Assembly: GCA_024516035.1 (NCBI GenBank)
Contig: CM044959.1
Span: 17,938,525 to 18,002,524, forward strand
Direction: 5' to 3'
DNA from: Bactericera cockerelli
Taxonomy: Eukaryota; Arthropoda; Insecta; Hemiptera; Triozidae
DNA length: 64,000 nt
This document shows positions 44,087 to 57,000 of this stretch, one piece after another. Position 1 is the first letter of the stretch, and every line of letters starts with the position of its first letter. The translations under genes were made by a program, and so were the position numbers. The notes under the pieces are model-generated. The model did not search any database. It was not told where the DNA came from and saw only the letters and a program-made list of their open reading frames with translations.

Positions 44087-44221
44087 TATCATATTTGTGT
44101 TCACTTTCGTGATATCATCACAACTACTCAAACTCGCTTTTCTTCATCCACGCTGAAAGCGGGACTTGAACCACCGACCTCCAGGTTACAAGTTCGCCGC
44201 CTTATCGATCAGGCTACTGAA
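44087..44221 (-). mobile_element. tRNA-derived SINE, family C
   Basis: Minus strand: AGTAGCCTGATCGATAAGGC, ACTTGTAACCTGGAGGTCGG and GGTTCAAGTCCCGCTTTC form a tRNA-like head (CTTGTAA loop, Thr-like); the tail ends with ACACAAATATGATAAC. Copies: 46944, 47205, 57598, 59845 and 63027. Confidence 0.75.
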
Positions 44222-45380
44222 GTTTTCAATTTAAAAAAAAACGAAATTTTACAGAAAAAAAATTTAACCTCACACATGTGATAATTAAACATCTTGTGAA
44301 ATTATAAGGCTAAATTTTGATTGTTCGTAGTATCCATGTAATTATTTTGCAAAATAAACTTTTAATTCTTGTTTTTCTTTATTATACCAATTTGTATATG
44401 TTGCTGTTGTTTCAGCACCTTCGTGTTTACCTAACTTTATAGTTTTCCAGGGTACCTCCTTCAAGGTTCTGTGAGGTGATAATAAATTACTCGCAGTACC
44501 TACCTTTTTTTAAATCAGTTCCTCTACGATCTCGAATTCAGTACGGTTGTTTTTCTTAAAAAATAAGTTAATTTTTTTTTTTTTTTTTTTAAATATTACG
44601 TGAATCTTGTAAAATACAATGCCGTTTTGAAGTTTCTTTTAATAAAAAGAGAAGTTCTCATTATTCCAAGCAGAATATTTGCCACAGTGATTGTGACACG
44701 ACTTTAAGTTTAATATTTTCAGTTGAATAGGATTTGAATTCAAAGCTCCATGTACCAAAAATGACCACTACAATTAACTCTCTAAATAGCTTGCTATAAA
44801 CATGGGGAAATTGAATAGTAGAAATAGGTATGGAGGAAAGGGGGTGGCAATTGTAAATATTCCGTTGGTTCGGACTTCAATCTCATAGTTTTGGGTTCTC
44901 AAAGGCCTCTGCCTCCTAAAGTCAGGTCCTGTCATCGACCATTAAAATAATATAAAAAAATTCAAACTAAATAAATTAACCGTTTGTGAGTCGGTAAAGT
45001 CAATAAAGCTGAGATACGGTGTGGACAACCTGTTGGGACACATAGTTAAAGGGCCTTTAAAAAGAAAACAAAAAGAAAGAGATAATTTGAATTTCATTTT
45101 TTTAGCACACAAAAATCAGTGTCAAAATGTAGGGCATTTATTTAAAAATAATTATAGAAAACGGAAAATAGATCTGATCAGCTGCAGTTTACGAGAAGTT
45201 GGAGATTCAGTTTGATTCGTCAGCCATGTGTTTGACAAAGGTAAGAAGTCCACAAGTCAACAATATAGTGAATTACCTACATAATTATATCGTTCTGATA
45301 TACATTAAAGTAGGTACCTTTTAGTTTTTGCTATGCATTAGATTAGCTTTATAAAACTTAACTTTATAAGTTATTAAGTA
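44222..45380. other. Intergenic, no gene recognised
   Basis: AT-rich sequence with T16-T20 tracts near 44573-44590. The 64-codon frame at 45021-45215 is Lys/Asn-rich and lacks features. Confidence 0.45.
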
Positions 45381-45640
45381 GTCACTGTGGCAGAGCGAGT
45401 TAGCGCGCTAGGCATTGCACACATGGTGACCTGGGTTCGATTCCCAGCGGGGGAGGATTTTTTCTGCTCTGTACTTGGATGTTCGGGGTCCACTCATACC
45501 TCGTGAGGAAAAATGAGTAGCTGCTTTAATGTGAAGCAGCGAACAGTGGCAGAATCTTAGGCAAAAAAATAATACAAGATATTGTAAATTAAAGTGGTAA
45601 AGTCCTATGATTCTGCGCTACCCACTAAAATTGTGACATA
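45381..45640 (+). mobile_element. tRNA-Ala-like SINE, family G
   Basis: Head GAGTTAGCGCGCTAGGCATT, GCACACATGG and GGGTTCGATTCCCAGCG, then body CTCATACCTCGTGAGGAAAA and CGAACAGTGGCAGAATC. Same order as 39108-39290 on the opposite strand. Confidence 0.75.
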
Positions 45641-45875
45641 ATAATAAAACTTAACCTGAAATTTTGTAACCATCACACTCCCGTATTATATTAACTAAGT
45701 TCCATAATATATTGGTTAAGATCCGTAAACACAAACCCTTTCTTGTCAATGAATACTATGTACTGATGGTTTTTATGACCCACGTTGTATACTTACTCCT
45801 TTCTCTTTACTTGGATAACAATAATAATAACAGTTTATATACCTAACAATATCTTGTAAACACCTGAAAGGGAAA

Positions 45876-46119
45876 TCTTAATATATAAATGTCAAAGTCA
45901 CTGACTGACTGACCACTGACTGACTGATCATCGCTCTACAGCCCAAATCGTAAGTCCTAGGAAACTGAAATTTGGTAGGTAGCTTTGTCTTATAGTCTAG
46001 ATGTGCAATAAGACGGGATTTTTCGAAATTACCACTACAACACCTGCCATTGGCGAAAAAGGATTTTTTGCTTTCACGACCATGCCTCGGGCCCGCAAAG
46101 CGGGCGACAGCCCGCTAGT
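45876..46119 (+). mobile_element. Non-autonomous Helitron, 244 bp
   Basis: 5' end TCTTAATATATAAATGTCAA preceded by A, ACTGACTGACTGA repeats, and a 3' hairpin GCCCGCAAAGCGGGC eleven bases before the terminal CTAGT (Helitron ends are TC...CTRRT with a short subterminal hairpin, family knowledge). No Rep/helicase frame. Confidence 0.85.
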
Positions 46120-46943
46120 GAGTAATAAAAACACCCATTGAGGAAATGAGTGTTCGGTGTTTACTCACAATAAGATCGGTGTTATGTTACCAATGAAACA
46201 CGAAAAAACACATGATTCAATCAAATTTGAAATGAAACACTAAATAAATGAAATTAAATATCAACATGTCAAATTTAAATTACCTATTGCGTGTTTCGCG
46301 GTAAACTGTTATTTAATTGAAAAACACCAAACCCTTGTTTTCTATTTGGGTGTTTTTTGATCACTCAATTTATTTTAAGGTGTTTTAAAAACAATTTTTG
46401 AATTCTGTGTAGAGATAAGTGATAACTATTAATGAACAATGTTTTGATTCTAAAGTTCATTTCTGTCGCAATTTTTATGCTGTGCTAATTTTCGTTTTAC
46501 TGTTTGTTGAGCATATCACATATTTCTACTGAATTTGTAATAATCAAGTATTTATTTCGGCAACCATTATTTATTTTCCGTTGTTGGTCCTTGATGTTAA
46601 AAAGAAAACACGAAAAAACGAAAGAAAAAAAAAACATTGTTAATGTACCGCTTTCTATTTAAATGTAGGTACACAGTGGGAGTTATAATGCTTTGACACT
46701 TTGGGGTCAAGTAGGGATTATTTAGACGTCTAATGATCAATCAATTATAAGCATTAAAAAATCTAATTATTAATCTATAACATACATAACATAAAGTGGA
46801 ATGATTAGAACCTTCTGCCTTCTGAGGCTTGACCAAAAAAAATATACTTTCGAGTAGAAATAATATAGGTATCGAAATTGAATTTCACAATTTTTATGTG
46901 TGTCTGAACTATAAATGTTGTAATTAACATAGGTTATTATGGT
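46120..46943. other. Intergenic, no gene recognised
   Basis: AT-rich. Repeated AACACC/GGTGTTTT words near 46130-46400 recall similar words at 36190-36250, 42110-42280 and 42640-42720, so an unrecognised repeat may be present. Confidence 0.4.
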
Positions 46944-47068
46944 TACCGACCTCAGTAGCTTGTTCGGACTTGTAACCTGGAGGTCGATGGTTCAAGTCCC
47001 GGGTTCAGCGTAGATCTAGTAAAGCTAGTTTGAATAGTTGTGATATAACGAAAGTGATAACATATAAT
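46944..47068 (+). mobile_element. tRNA-derived SINE, family C
   Basis: Plus strand: ACCGACCTCAGTAGCTTGTT, CGGACTTGTAACCTGGAGGT and GGTTCAAGTCCCGGGTTC, then GTTTGAATAGTTGTGATATA; part of the D-arm is deleted. Confidence 0.7.
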
Positions 47069-47204
47069 TTTTTAATTAACATTGGTTTTTATGGTTATTT
47101 TGAGACAAATGTACCTCCAAGAAGTCTGTAATGTTGTTCTTTTCCATGGTAGAGGAGCTACCAAATAGCTTAACTAAGTTATAATATTTGTGTTATAGCT
47201 TAAA

Positions 47205-47341
47205 TAACTTATCATATTTGTGTTAGTCACGACCTGATATCAAAATTACTCAAACTCTCTTTTTTTAATCTTTGCTGAACTTGGGACTCGAACCACCGAC
47301 CTCTGGTTACGAATCCTTATCGAGCGAGCTATTGAGGTCGA
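47205..47341 (-). mobile_element. tRNA-derived SINE, family C
   Basis: Minus-strand copy with head at 47280-47341 and tail at 47205. Directly abuts the family B copy at 47349. Confidence 0.7.
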
Positions 47342-47348
47342 CTCGCTC

Positions 47349-47455
47349 AAAATCCCAAATGGGAGGATAACTTGTCATGTCCCGGCTGGGTTTCGAACCC
47401 GCGACCTCTGGATTCACCGAGTGCCGCTTTTACTACTGAGCTATCGGGTCAGACT
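47349..47455 (-). mobile_element. tRNA-derived SINE, family B (tail-truncated)
   Basis: Head TAGCTCAGTAGTAAAAGCGG and GCGGGTTCGAAACCCAGCCG, then GACATGACAAGTTATCCTCC; the (AAT)n tail half is missing. Confidence 0.75.
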
Positions 47456-47529
47456 ATAAGACGAAACTTTCTAGAATAAATACCAGAATCAACTTATTGT
47501 AAACAAGATTTTCTTCCTCGTATATGTAG

Positions 47530-47735
47530 ATTAATCTCGTGGGTAGCTGGTACGATTCCCAGCGAATGGAGGGTAAAACCCCCGTCCTAATCTAGGACGT
47601 TAAATCAAATAGAATCGTTGGCGTTAGGAAAGGTATCCAGCCGTAAAAAAAATGTGCCAAAACCAATCAACCTCAACCATGAGGTTGAACAACGTCGACC
47701 CTGCTTAAGCGGGATAAGACAGAGTAAAAGAAGAA
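47530..47735 (+). mobile_element. SINE body, family E
   Basis: GTGGGTAGCTGGTACGATTC, CCAGCGAATGGAGGGTAAAA, AGAATCGTTGGCGTTAGGAA and CATGAGGTTGAACAACG; the same order as 48036-48360. The head is missing. Confidence 0.7.
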
Positions 47736-47813
47736 GATAGAGATTAAACTCGTTGTATCAAGAGCTTCTTATTTGCCCAGGAGTTTGAAATAATTATTAT
47801 TATTGTTTCGTAG

Positions 47814-48023
47814 GATGAGATGGTGTCAAAGATCGACCAGGGGAGTGCGCCAGGGGCCCCCGTCACGGTTCGCATAGTAGGGGGCTCGCATGCCGTCAAC
47901 ATTCAGACCTCTCTCAAGCGCTCTGTGTCCGAGTTTGTGTCGGTCCTGACCACCAAGTACAACTATCCCCCCGAGTCCTTCCGCTCCATCCTGGTGTCCA
48001 GTGCCGCGGGGGCCAATGTAGAG
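47814..48023 (+). CDS. USP47: USP47 exon 1 of this window (N-terminal region)
   Basis: Acceptor TTTCGTAG precedes 47814, donor GTGAGT follows 48023; phase 0 at both ends. Encodes [29 protein letters not shown] and [16 protein letters not shown], matching the ubiquitin-like N-terminal region by position and by the FDEM-like start. The upstream exon is unidentified, so translation could also start at ATG 47820. Confidence 0.8.
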
Positions 48024-51000
48024 GTGAGTGGTGTCGCGCCAGTCTGGTAATCCAGGTAGCGTAGGGATCCGTTAGTTCGAATCCCACCCAGAGCATGAAT
48101 TTTTCCTCATTCATTTGAGCCAAACACGCGAGGCTGGCATTTCCGGCCCTACCCAGGCTGGGTAAGGTTAATGTGGGTAGCTGGTACGATTCCCAGCGAA
48201 TGGAGGGTAACACCCCCGTCCACATCAGGACGTTAAAACCAAATAGAATCGTTGGCGTTAGGAAGGGCATCCAGCCATAAAAAACGTGCTCCACCCTACC
48301 AACCTCAATCATGAGGTTGAACAATGCCGACCCCAAAAGCAACAAAAGCTAATATGGGATAAAGGCAAGGGAGATATATGTTGTACTTTATTTAGACTGT
48401 CAGCGCAAGACCGGAAGTCTCAACATTGAAACAAAGCAACCCTTTATTTATTACACTCTGCAGAATTTATTATAGCATGAAGAAATACAATTCATTTGCT
48501 TTTCACAGTTCCAAGACAAAGTGGTTGACTTCTCGGCGTCGTCCGAAGAAAGCGTCACTATTGAAGATCTGATGGGTGTCGTTACCATGGAAACCAGTTG
48601 CCCCTCCCCCTCCCCTCAGTACACGTTCAAGTTGAACTATGGAGGCGTGGAGACCGTGGGAGAGGCGGAGACAAATGGCGTGTCGACCAATCAGGATGAA
48701 GCGGAGGAGAACCATTTGGAACCCAGCGTCTCGAATCCTGTCAGTAAGTTACTGCCGTAGTGGGTTTTAAACGTTCTATTTCTACACAGCACCTATCTGG
48801 CTGGATGACCAATTTGACCATAAGCACTTCCCAGATCAAAGGTCACTAGGTCACTCATTGTTCAGTTAATCCTCAACCGTTTGATTATCCCGTCAACATT
48901 GACTTTAAGATCTAAGGTTGTCTCCCATTGGTACCTATTGGTATAAGTAGGGCTGTCGGGTACGAAAGCTCTTTGTCACTGCGACCTTTTTTTTTTTTTT
49001 TCTTTTTTGATAAGGTAAGTGTGCCCTGGAACCGCTTTCGCATTACTTCAGGGTCGCAATATGAATAGATCTTTTGTGACATGCCCCTGTAAGTCCTCTA
49101 ACTCTAAAAGACATCCTATTTCATCAACGGTAGGACCCGTGAAATGCTGTTATGAATGGATCTAGTTAGAGACCATCCCCACACCACAGTTGCTACGCCG
49201 CGCCGCGTCGCTCCGTTACAAACACTACTATTCTCATCCAATTGTAGGTATGACGTCATGAAGCTAAACAGGTACTCGAACATGACAAAAACAAGCCCCC
49301 TCAACAGGAAATTGAAAAGCGAGTTGTTGATGAGTGTTGGGCAGTATTGAATTATATCGCATGGAAATAGAAACGCGAAAATTATTCGCTCAAAATACTT
49401 TTGGAAATAAAAAAATGTATATCTGGAAGAAAAAGAAATGTGAAATGTCACCGCACAACACTGTGCGGTGAGTCAAATGTGATGGTGAGATGTAAACATC
49501 TAGTGTCGAATCTACAGCTTCTGTGGTTACAATATGGATTACTGGTTCCAATTGGTCAAGAGATTTCTAGTTTCAATCTCTATCAGGTCAATTTTTTAAC
49601 ACAAGATCTCCACTGCAAGGGCTTTGCCGTGAATTGTTAAAAGTGAGAATAGGTAAATATTTTTTAAAACTTCGGACAAAATTTTCGTAATGAGTTTGAT
49701 TTTGGGTTCTGTTGAAATCATGATCTTAGGAACATGTATTATATCAAAAAGTTAAAATTTGTGACCTTTTTTCACCATAGCGTCAAATCACATACAACAT
49801 AGGTCGAGGAATTTCGAGAAATTTCCAAAAACCAATTTCAAAGAAATATCCAACAGTACTTATCTGACTAGTAATAATAATTAGTACTGTCAACTTGGAA
49901 CTGAGAGTGCCCATAAAATCAAAAAATTAACTTATTGTAAATTAAAAAATTGTCCACAAAATCAAAAACCCACCACACACCACTGTTCAAGTTACAAACA
50001 ATTTGAGAGAAAATTTTAAATTTAAACTCAACTCGCGTCATTGTCTCAGGGTGAAGATTGAACAGATGTACGAACACTGCGTTATCGATGAGGTATGAGC
50101 AGAAGAAATCAGAGAGAGTATCGAATGTCAATTTCAAAGCAACTGGAGATGTTTCACTAAGGGGTTAAACTGTGTGATAGTTTGTACAATTGTACATAGT
50201 CTGACCTGGTAGCTCAGTGGTCAAGGCGTCTGACTGGTAATCCAGAGGTCGCGTGTTCAAAACCCAGCCGGGACATGACAAGTTACCCTCCCATTTGACC
50301 ACGTAATAATAGGTCTTGGCCTTACTGCCGGAATAACGGGAGTCAATAGTCCTAATCGGGCTGTATAAATAAGGCGATATTATTATTATTATTATACTAT
50401 GTCACTATGTAGTCTTTAAAATAGTTTCCCAATGTCTAGCTGGGGGACGTTAAACAGGGAGAAGACTAATTTGTATAGTGTCTCGTCAAAGGAATATAAA
50501 CAGACTACCCAAGCCTAACAAGCTAACTAGGCTAGCAGTTCCCCAAGGATCTAATGGCTTATAAAGAAAAATACAAGTTCTCATGGTGGTTGATCGCACA
50601 AAGAAAAATTCGTTCAGAACGAGCCAACTTTTCAACTAAAGTTTGATAAAGACCATCACTGCCCCAGTTGTATCCAAGAAGGGGCTACAAAAACAACAAC
50701 GTATAGTACGTATCATCATAGGGTGGCGTCATCGTGAACGAAGGTAGCCAGACAGTGGAGAAATGGCTCAGCACTTCTGCCACTGTCTTTACAAGGAGGC
50801 TAATAATTGACAAGGGCCCCCAGTACGTATACCAATGAAATTCTCCATGTTAAGGAAGTCTGTAGGGGGCAGGTTATTTCAGTTTCTAAAAAACCTTTAT
50901 TTTGACTTAATGGTAGTTTCTCAATTTTCATAATTTTTCGACATGCTCAGAATTCGAACCTTAACCTTTTCTGAGGTTAAATCACCCCCCTCCCCCCCTT

Positions 51001-54000
51001 ATTTACGGCACATTACCAAGGCAATAAGTGTTTCTTTCGCGCTGTGAGGTTAACTCATTGCTGTTGTGGTAATCACAAGAACTGTCACAATTATTCAAAA
51101 CAACCTTACTAAAATTTCATCACTCTTAAGCCTCAAACCACCAACTTTCAGGTCACTGTTGCCTTGTCAATTCAGACCTTCATGATACAAGTCTGTGTGT
51201 ATTTGTGCGATATAGCACACCATAGAGAGTTCGAGAAACTTTATCTTGAGAAATCCGTCTAGAAAGTTCTATGAATGAATGAACAAAGTATGGCATAGAG
51301 TTGATATGGAACACCTCTGTTTTATTCTTACCTAAATAAAGTGAGCGTGTGATGATAATTAAAGCCATCGCTCTATCTCTCTCTATCCCTCCTTCCTTTC
51401 TATCCCTCTCTTTATCTCACTTGTTTACATTTTCTTCTGTTTTGGACGCGTTTCAAATTGGCATACTAAACTCTTTCCCTCCCTCCCTCTCTCCCCTCTT
51501 CGCTAATAACACCTAAAGTTTGTATCAATCCACACTTTATACTTTTTTCTCTATCTCTCTCTCTCCCTTCATTGTTTCGAAATATCTTTCGCCTCATTCT
51601 CTGTCGCTCTCATTACGCTCTGTCTAGACTGTTGAATTTCTTGTATGTTTTCCTTATTTTTCTCGTCGTAAAATACACCCGATGACATTTCGAAATATCA
51701 GTTTGAACTTCTGACATCCATCGAAAATGTCAGAGAGTGAGAGAGAAGAAAGAAAGCGAGGAGGAGGGGTATAAGAAGTTCGAGGGTAATCTATTCGCTA
51801 CAAGCCAGCGAAGCTAGGACTTGAGTGGGTGACCATTCAAATTTAAACCCTCGTGATGCTGGCTGGCAATTCCCGGCCCTACTCAGGCTGGGTGAGATTA
51901 ATTTGAGTAGCTGGTTTTTTAAGTTTCCAGCGAATAGAGAGTGAAACCCCCGTCGTGATATGACCATGCAGGTGAAAGCGACGTTAGACCAAAAAAAAAT
52001 ATTACCTACAATGAAAACATTTTTTTTCTTACATAAGTCTAATGTTAAAATTTGTGTATTCTTAAATGCCTGTATGTCCTATGTAATTTTCCTTATGAAT
52101 GTCCTATGTAACTTTCCTTATTCAAATGATATTATATCCTACTTCAGAAACTGTGGGACTGTACTCCATTCCACTTCCTAGTCTCAAGATTATTCTGGTG
52201 TTACATTATCCGCGACATCTTTAACACTTGGACGACTGGGTGTACCACCGGTGGTACACGCATGTACTACGCCTGTGAATAGCCTAAACATCGCCGGTCC
52301 CACGGGAGAACTGACTAAAAACATGCCGGTCGTCTATGTGTTAATAACAATTTAAATAGTGAAGATAAAAATCAAAATTAAACTACTGAAGATGTAAAGC
52401 GCGATAAAAGAGAGTCTGAAAAATAAATAAATAAGTCATTCTTTTTTTTTGTTGGAATTTTTACTTTTTTTAAAACTATTATTTATCCCCTTGAGTAGAT
52501 ATATTTATTTTTGCTATATTTTTGGGAGAAAAAGGGAGAGTAAGACATAAAGACAAAGTGAGGAAGATACCTAAGGGACCCCGCATGCTGACACAATCAT
52601 GGTCAAATAAAGCAATGAGATGAACGGCGTCTGTTCTAATTATTTTCATCGAACAAGGTTAGCGCGAGCCCCCTTCCCACTACCTAGCACGAGCCCCCTC
52701 CATACTACCTGAATGACAATCTAGTGGCGGCTGTTGAACTCTGTACTTGAAAAAATTTAGTTACCAATTTAGTCTGTATAATTACCTACCAATACTGTGC
52801 GATTAGAAGTTGGTAAACCAGTTCTCATTCTCTCACTGAAGTTAAGCAGCGTCCAGCGAGTTTAGGACTTGGATGGTTTGTGATAATGACAATACCCGGA
52901 CCCTACAATTTAAATACAAACAGACGATTTTCGGGACCCCGGGTCATGGTTTGGTTATTGTACGTTCAGTTTTCCTTTTCTCACACATCTTTAAGAAAGT
53001 AAATCGAATCGTCATTCATTTAAATACAAAATTTCTTTCCAACCCGCCAGATTTCGTGGGTCTGGTGAATCAAGCGATGACGTGCTATCTGAACAGCCTG
53101 ATACAAGCCCTGTTCATGACGCCCGAGTTCCGCAATGCCGTCTACACGTGGAAGTACGAGGGGGACGGGGGCATAGCCGAGGAGAAGTCCATTACCTACC
53201 AGCTGCAGAAACTCTTTGTGAACTTACAGGTGAGAAGCATGAGAACTTACAGGGTTGGGTGGAAGAGATTGCCAAAAGCAATAACCCCGCCCTTTAGTTA
53301 GGACTTATATTATGTATACAGGGTGTCCCACCAAACTTGGACACCTCAAATTACTCGGCCCCTGAAAGAGTTTTTGAAAAATAAAAAAATCTAGGGTACA
53401 TGTGCTAATTATGCGGTTTCAGTCATGAAATTTTTTTTATACAGGGTGGTTCAAAAGTCAGAAATTGAGGTGTCAACTTTCGATTTTTAAATGGATCGAC
53501 CTGAATTTTATTTGATAATTTTACTTCTAAATGGTTCTTAAGTACTTTTTTAAACAAAAATATTACATACAGGGTGGTTTTTTTTCGACCAATTTTTTTT
53601 CTAAATCTTGAATAACTCAAGTTCGGTTAATTTTTTCGATAACAAGAATAGAATGTGTTTGTGTAATGAATACACGCTCTTTCAATTGGCATCAAAAATT
53701 TTTATACAGGGTGGTTCTCAAGTGAAATAATGACTTGATTTTTTTTAAAACCGAGTTTTTTTAATTTTTTATTTAGGATTAATAATTCTCGTCTAATTTT
53801 ACACATTTTTCGTTAGTCATATCGAAAAACAAAACTAAAGTGTTGTACAGGGTGAGACATAATTTTTTTGTAACACCCTGCATATGGGCAGTCAAAGAGA
53901 CGCAAAATTCAATATAAAGACTAAATATGCAAGAAAAACTTTGATTTTTAATTAAACAAAAAAGTTATGGTGTTTTAACTAATATTGTCGCATGGACCAC

Positions 54001-57000
54001 CCTGTAGATATTTTCTTAAACTATCATGTAGGTACTCTAAGTTGTATAAAATTCAACGAAGACTTCGAATCATGTGGGAAAAACAAGTAAAAAACACGAA
54101 TTTGAAGCCACTTTCAATTTGGTGTCCACACTGAGTGTTTTAAAACTTGAAAGAAAAAGTAGGTAGGTGTAGACACAAAATTGAGCATGGCTTTTTGGAT
54201 TCATTTTTTTTCTTTCAGATTTGGACTCCTCGTTGAATTTTAGACAGTTTCGACTACCCATATGATGGTTTAAGAAAATATCTACAGGGTGGGCCATGCG
54301 ACAATATTAGTTAAAACACCATAACTTTTTAGTTTAATCAAAAATCAAAGTTTTTCTTGCATATTTAGTCTTTATATTGAATTTTGCGTCTCTTTGACTG
54401 CCCATATACAGGGTGTTACAAAAAAATTATATCTCACCCTGTACAACACTTTAGTTTTGTTTTTCGATATGACTAACGAAAAATGTGTAAAATTAGACGA
54501 GAATTATTAATCTTAAATAAAAAATTAAAAAAACTCGATTTTAAAAATAATTAAGTCATTATTTCACTTGTGAATCACCCTGTATAAAATTTTTTGATGC
54601 CAATTGAAAGAACGTGTATTTATTACACAAACACATTCTATTCTTTTTATCAAAAAAATTAACTGAACTTGAGTTATTCAAGATTTAGAAAAAAAATTGG
54701 TCGAAAAAAAACCACCCTGTATGTAATATTTTTGTTTAAAAAAGTACTTAAGAACCATTTAGAAGTAAAATTATCAAATAAAATTCAGGTCGATCCATTT
54801 AAAAATCGAAAGTTGACACCTCAATTTCTGACTTTTGAACCACCCTGTATAAAAAAAATTTCATGACTGAAACCGCATAATTAGCACATGTACCCTAGAT
54901 TTTTTTATTTTTCAAAAACTCTTTCAGGGGCCGAGTAATTTGAGGTGTCCAAGTTTGGTGGGACACCCTGTATATATATATATATTTTTTTTTTTTTTCT
55001 TTATTTTTTTCTTCTATTATATTGTATTTTAATTTGTAATTATTTGTGTTGTATATAATATGTCCTTTATAAAAGTGTAAATAAATAAAAATAAATGAGA
55101 GGTCGAGGTGGTTCAGGCGCTAGATTTAGTGCAAAATTTATAGACGTTTTTGTAATACCTCTGTGGCGCTAAGTCACGGATTGCGTACTGTGTAAGATAG
55201 GGAAAACCGACACTAAGCAATAACTAAAGTAATCGATGTTGTCTATTAATTTCGACCTTAGAATGGAATCAAGCTAGCGCATTGATTCGTGAATTGGATC
55301 CCACCCTATGCTTGGACTTTTTTTTATCATTTATTTGAGTATGTGACCACATACTCAAATAAACACAGCAAACAGGAATTTCTTCGAAACAAGACCACCA
55401 TAAAATAATGTAATTTATTGTCATCATAGATTGTTGATGTTGTAACCAGCCTGGCCATTGCGGCGGGAGGGTTTTACTCTCCATTCGCAGGAAACTCATA
55501 AACCTGCTACCCACGTTAACCTCAACCAGCCTGGGTTGGGTCGGAATGCCAGCATCACGAAGTCTTCACTGGACTTTGCTCAACTTCGGTGATCCTACGA
55601 GAACCGTTGCATTCAACGCGCCTTCGACGCTGGCTCTATTTGAAAACTTTATAGTGTTTTTTTTTCTTCTGTACTACCTATTTTGTCTGTTTGTAATAAA
55701 GCTAACACTTATGATGTGAATGTTATTATTATTATAGTATGCTTTATTAGGTAAGACAAAAATATATACAGTAAAATACAATGAAATTATAAAGAAAAAA
55801 GTAAATTGATTGAGCAAAGAAACAAGAACAAAAAAGAGAATGAAGCTAATGTCCTACCTAAAGGGCGAGGTTATTGCCTGTGGCAATCTCTTCCACCCAA
55901 TGTTGATTTTTACTTCCGAAAAATTTCGAATATTAGAAATCGGAAGTATATTGTGTTCGTTTTTGTAAAAAAATAAATATTTTTTTGCTCCGATTTTTTT
56001 ATTTTGAAAAATCCTCTCTGTTGATTCCAGACATCCACCCGGCCCGCAGTGGAGACCACAGACCTCACCCGTAGCTTCGGCTGGGAGTCCAGCGATGCCT
56101 GGCAGCAGCATGACATTCAGGAGCTGTGTCGGGTCCTGTTTGACGCCCTGGAGACCCAGTTCAAGGAGAGTCGGACCACGGGGGACCAAGCCGACCTGAT
56201 CAACAATCTCTACCAAGGTGAGGAATCCCAGTCCGACAGCTATGATCTTGGTTTCAATAATATATTTTTTTGTGGGTGCTGCCACATAAACCAGACTAAA
56301 GCTCTTTCAGTATCTAAAGAGTTTGAATTTGTTCAATATGCCATCAATCATAATAATTATTCTAGAACGTGTGATGATTTTCATTCTGTACGAGCCAGGA
56401 CTTGAGAAAATTATCTCTTTTTTTTCTGGGGGTGCTGCAGCTCCTATATTCTTAGGCCTCGCCTTAGACCTAACTTGGCAGGTGGTGAAGGTGTGGATAT
56501 TTTTTGCAATAACTCTGATAAAATATTGCAATTATTAGAATCAGGCGAATTACCCTTTAGCATTTAGTTTGTTTGGCTTTTGAGCTTATAATTAGGCATA
56601 TGGTTAGTTAGTTACTTAGTTAGCCACATAGTTCGTTAACTTATAATTAGGCATCTAATTAGTTAGTTATATTAGAAATCAGAAGTATCGTGTTCGTCTT
56701 TGTAAAAAGAAATATTTTTTCGCTCCAATTTCAATTTGTTTCATATTTCTGGACGTTTTTTTTTATGTGTATTAGTTTTAAGGTTACTGTTGTTGTAACT
56801 CCTGCATTTTGTAAATGGACACACAAATTCGTAAATATTTTTTATTTTTTTAAATTAATGTTCAAACGCAATGTGTTTTACTGCAATTATATGAACTCAA
56901 TAAACTCAATATAAAAATAACTTTACTTTCCCCGGCAGGCAAGATGCGGGACTACGTCAAATGTCTGGACTGTGGCACCGAGAAGTCTCGTGAGGATTCC

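Noticed and set aside
47914..48345. 143-codon minus-strand frame
   Set aside because: It is antisense to a USP47 exon and runs into a SINE; no domain.
50198..50280. Functional tRNA gene
   Set aside because: The tRNA-like head is followed by the same body and ATT tail as five other copies, so it is SINE family B.
53423..54866. 65-codon conserved frames in both palindrome copies ([20 protein letters not shown])
   Set aside because: They appear mirrored in each arm, lack a convincing start and are explained by arm identity; AT-rich composition gives the Lys/Phe bias.
55854..56285. 143-codon minus-strand frame
   Set aside because: Antisense to the USP47 exon at 56031-56217 and extending into repeats.
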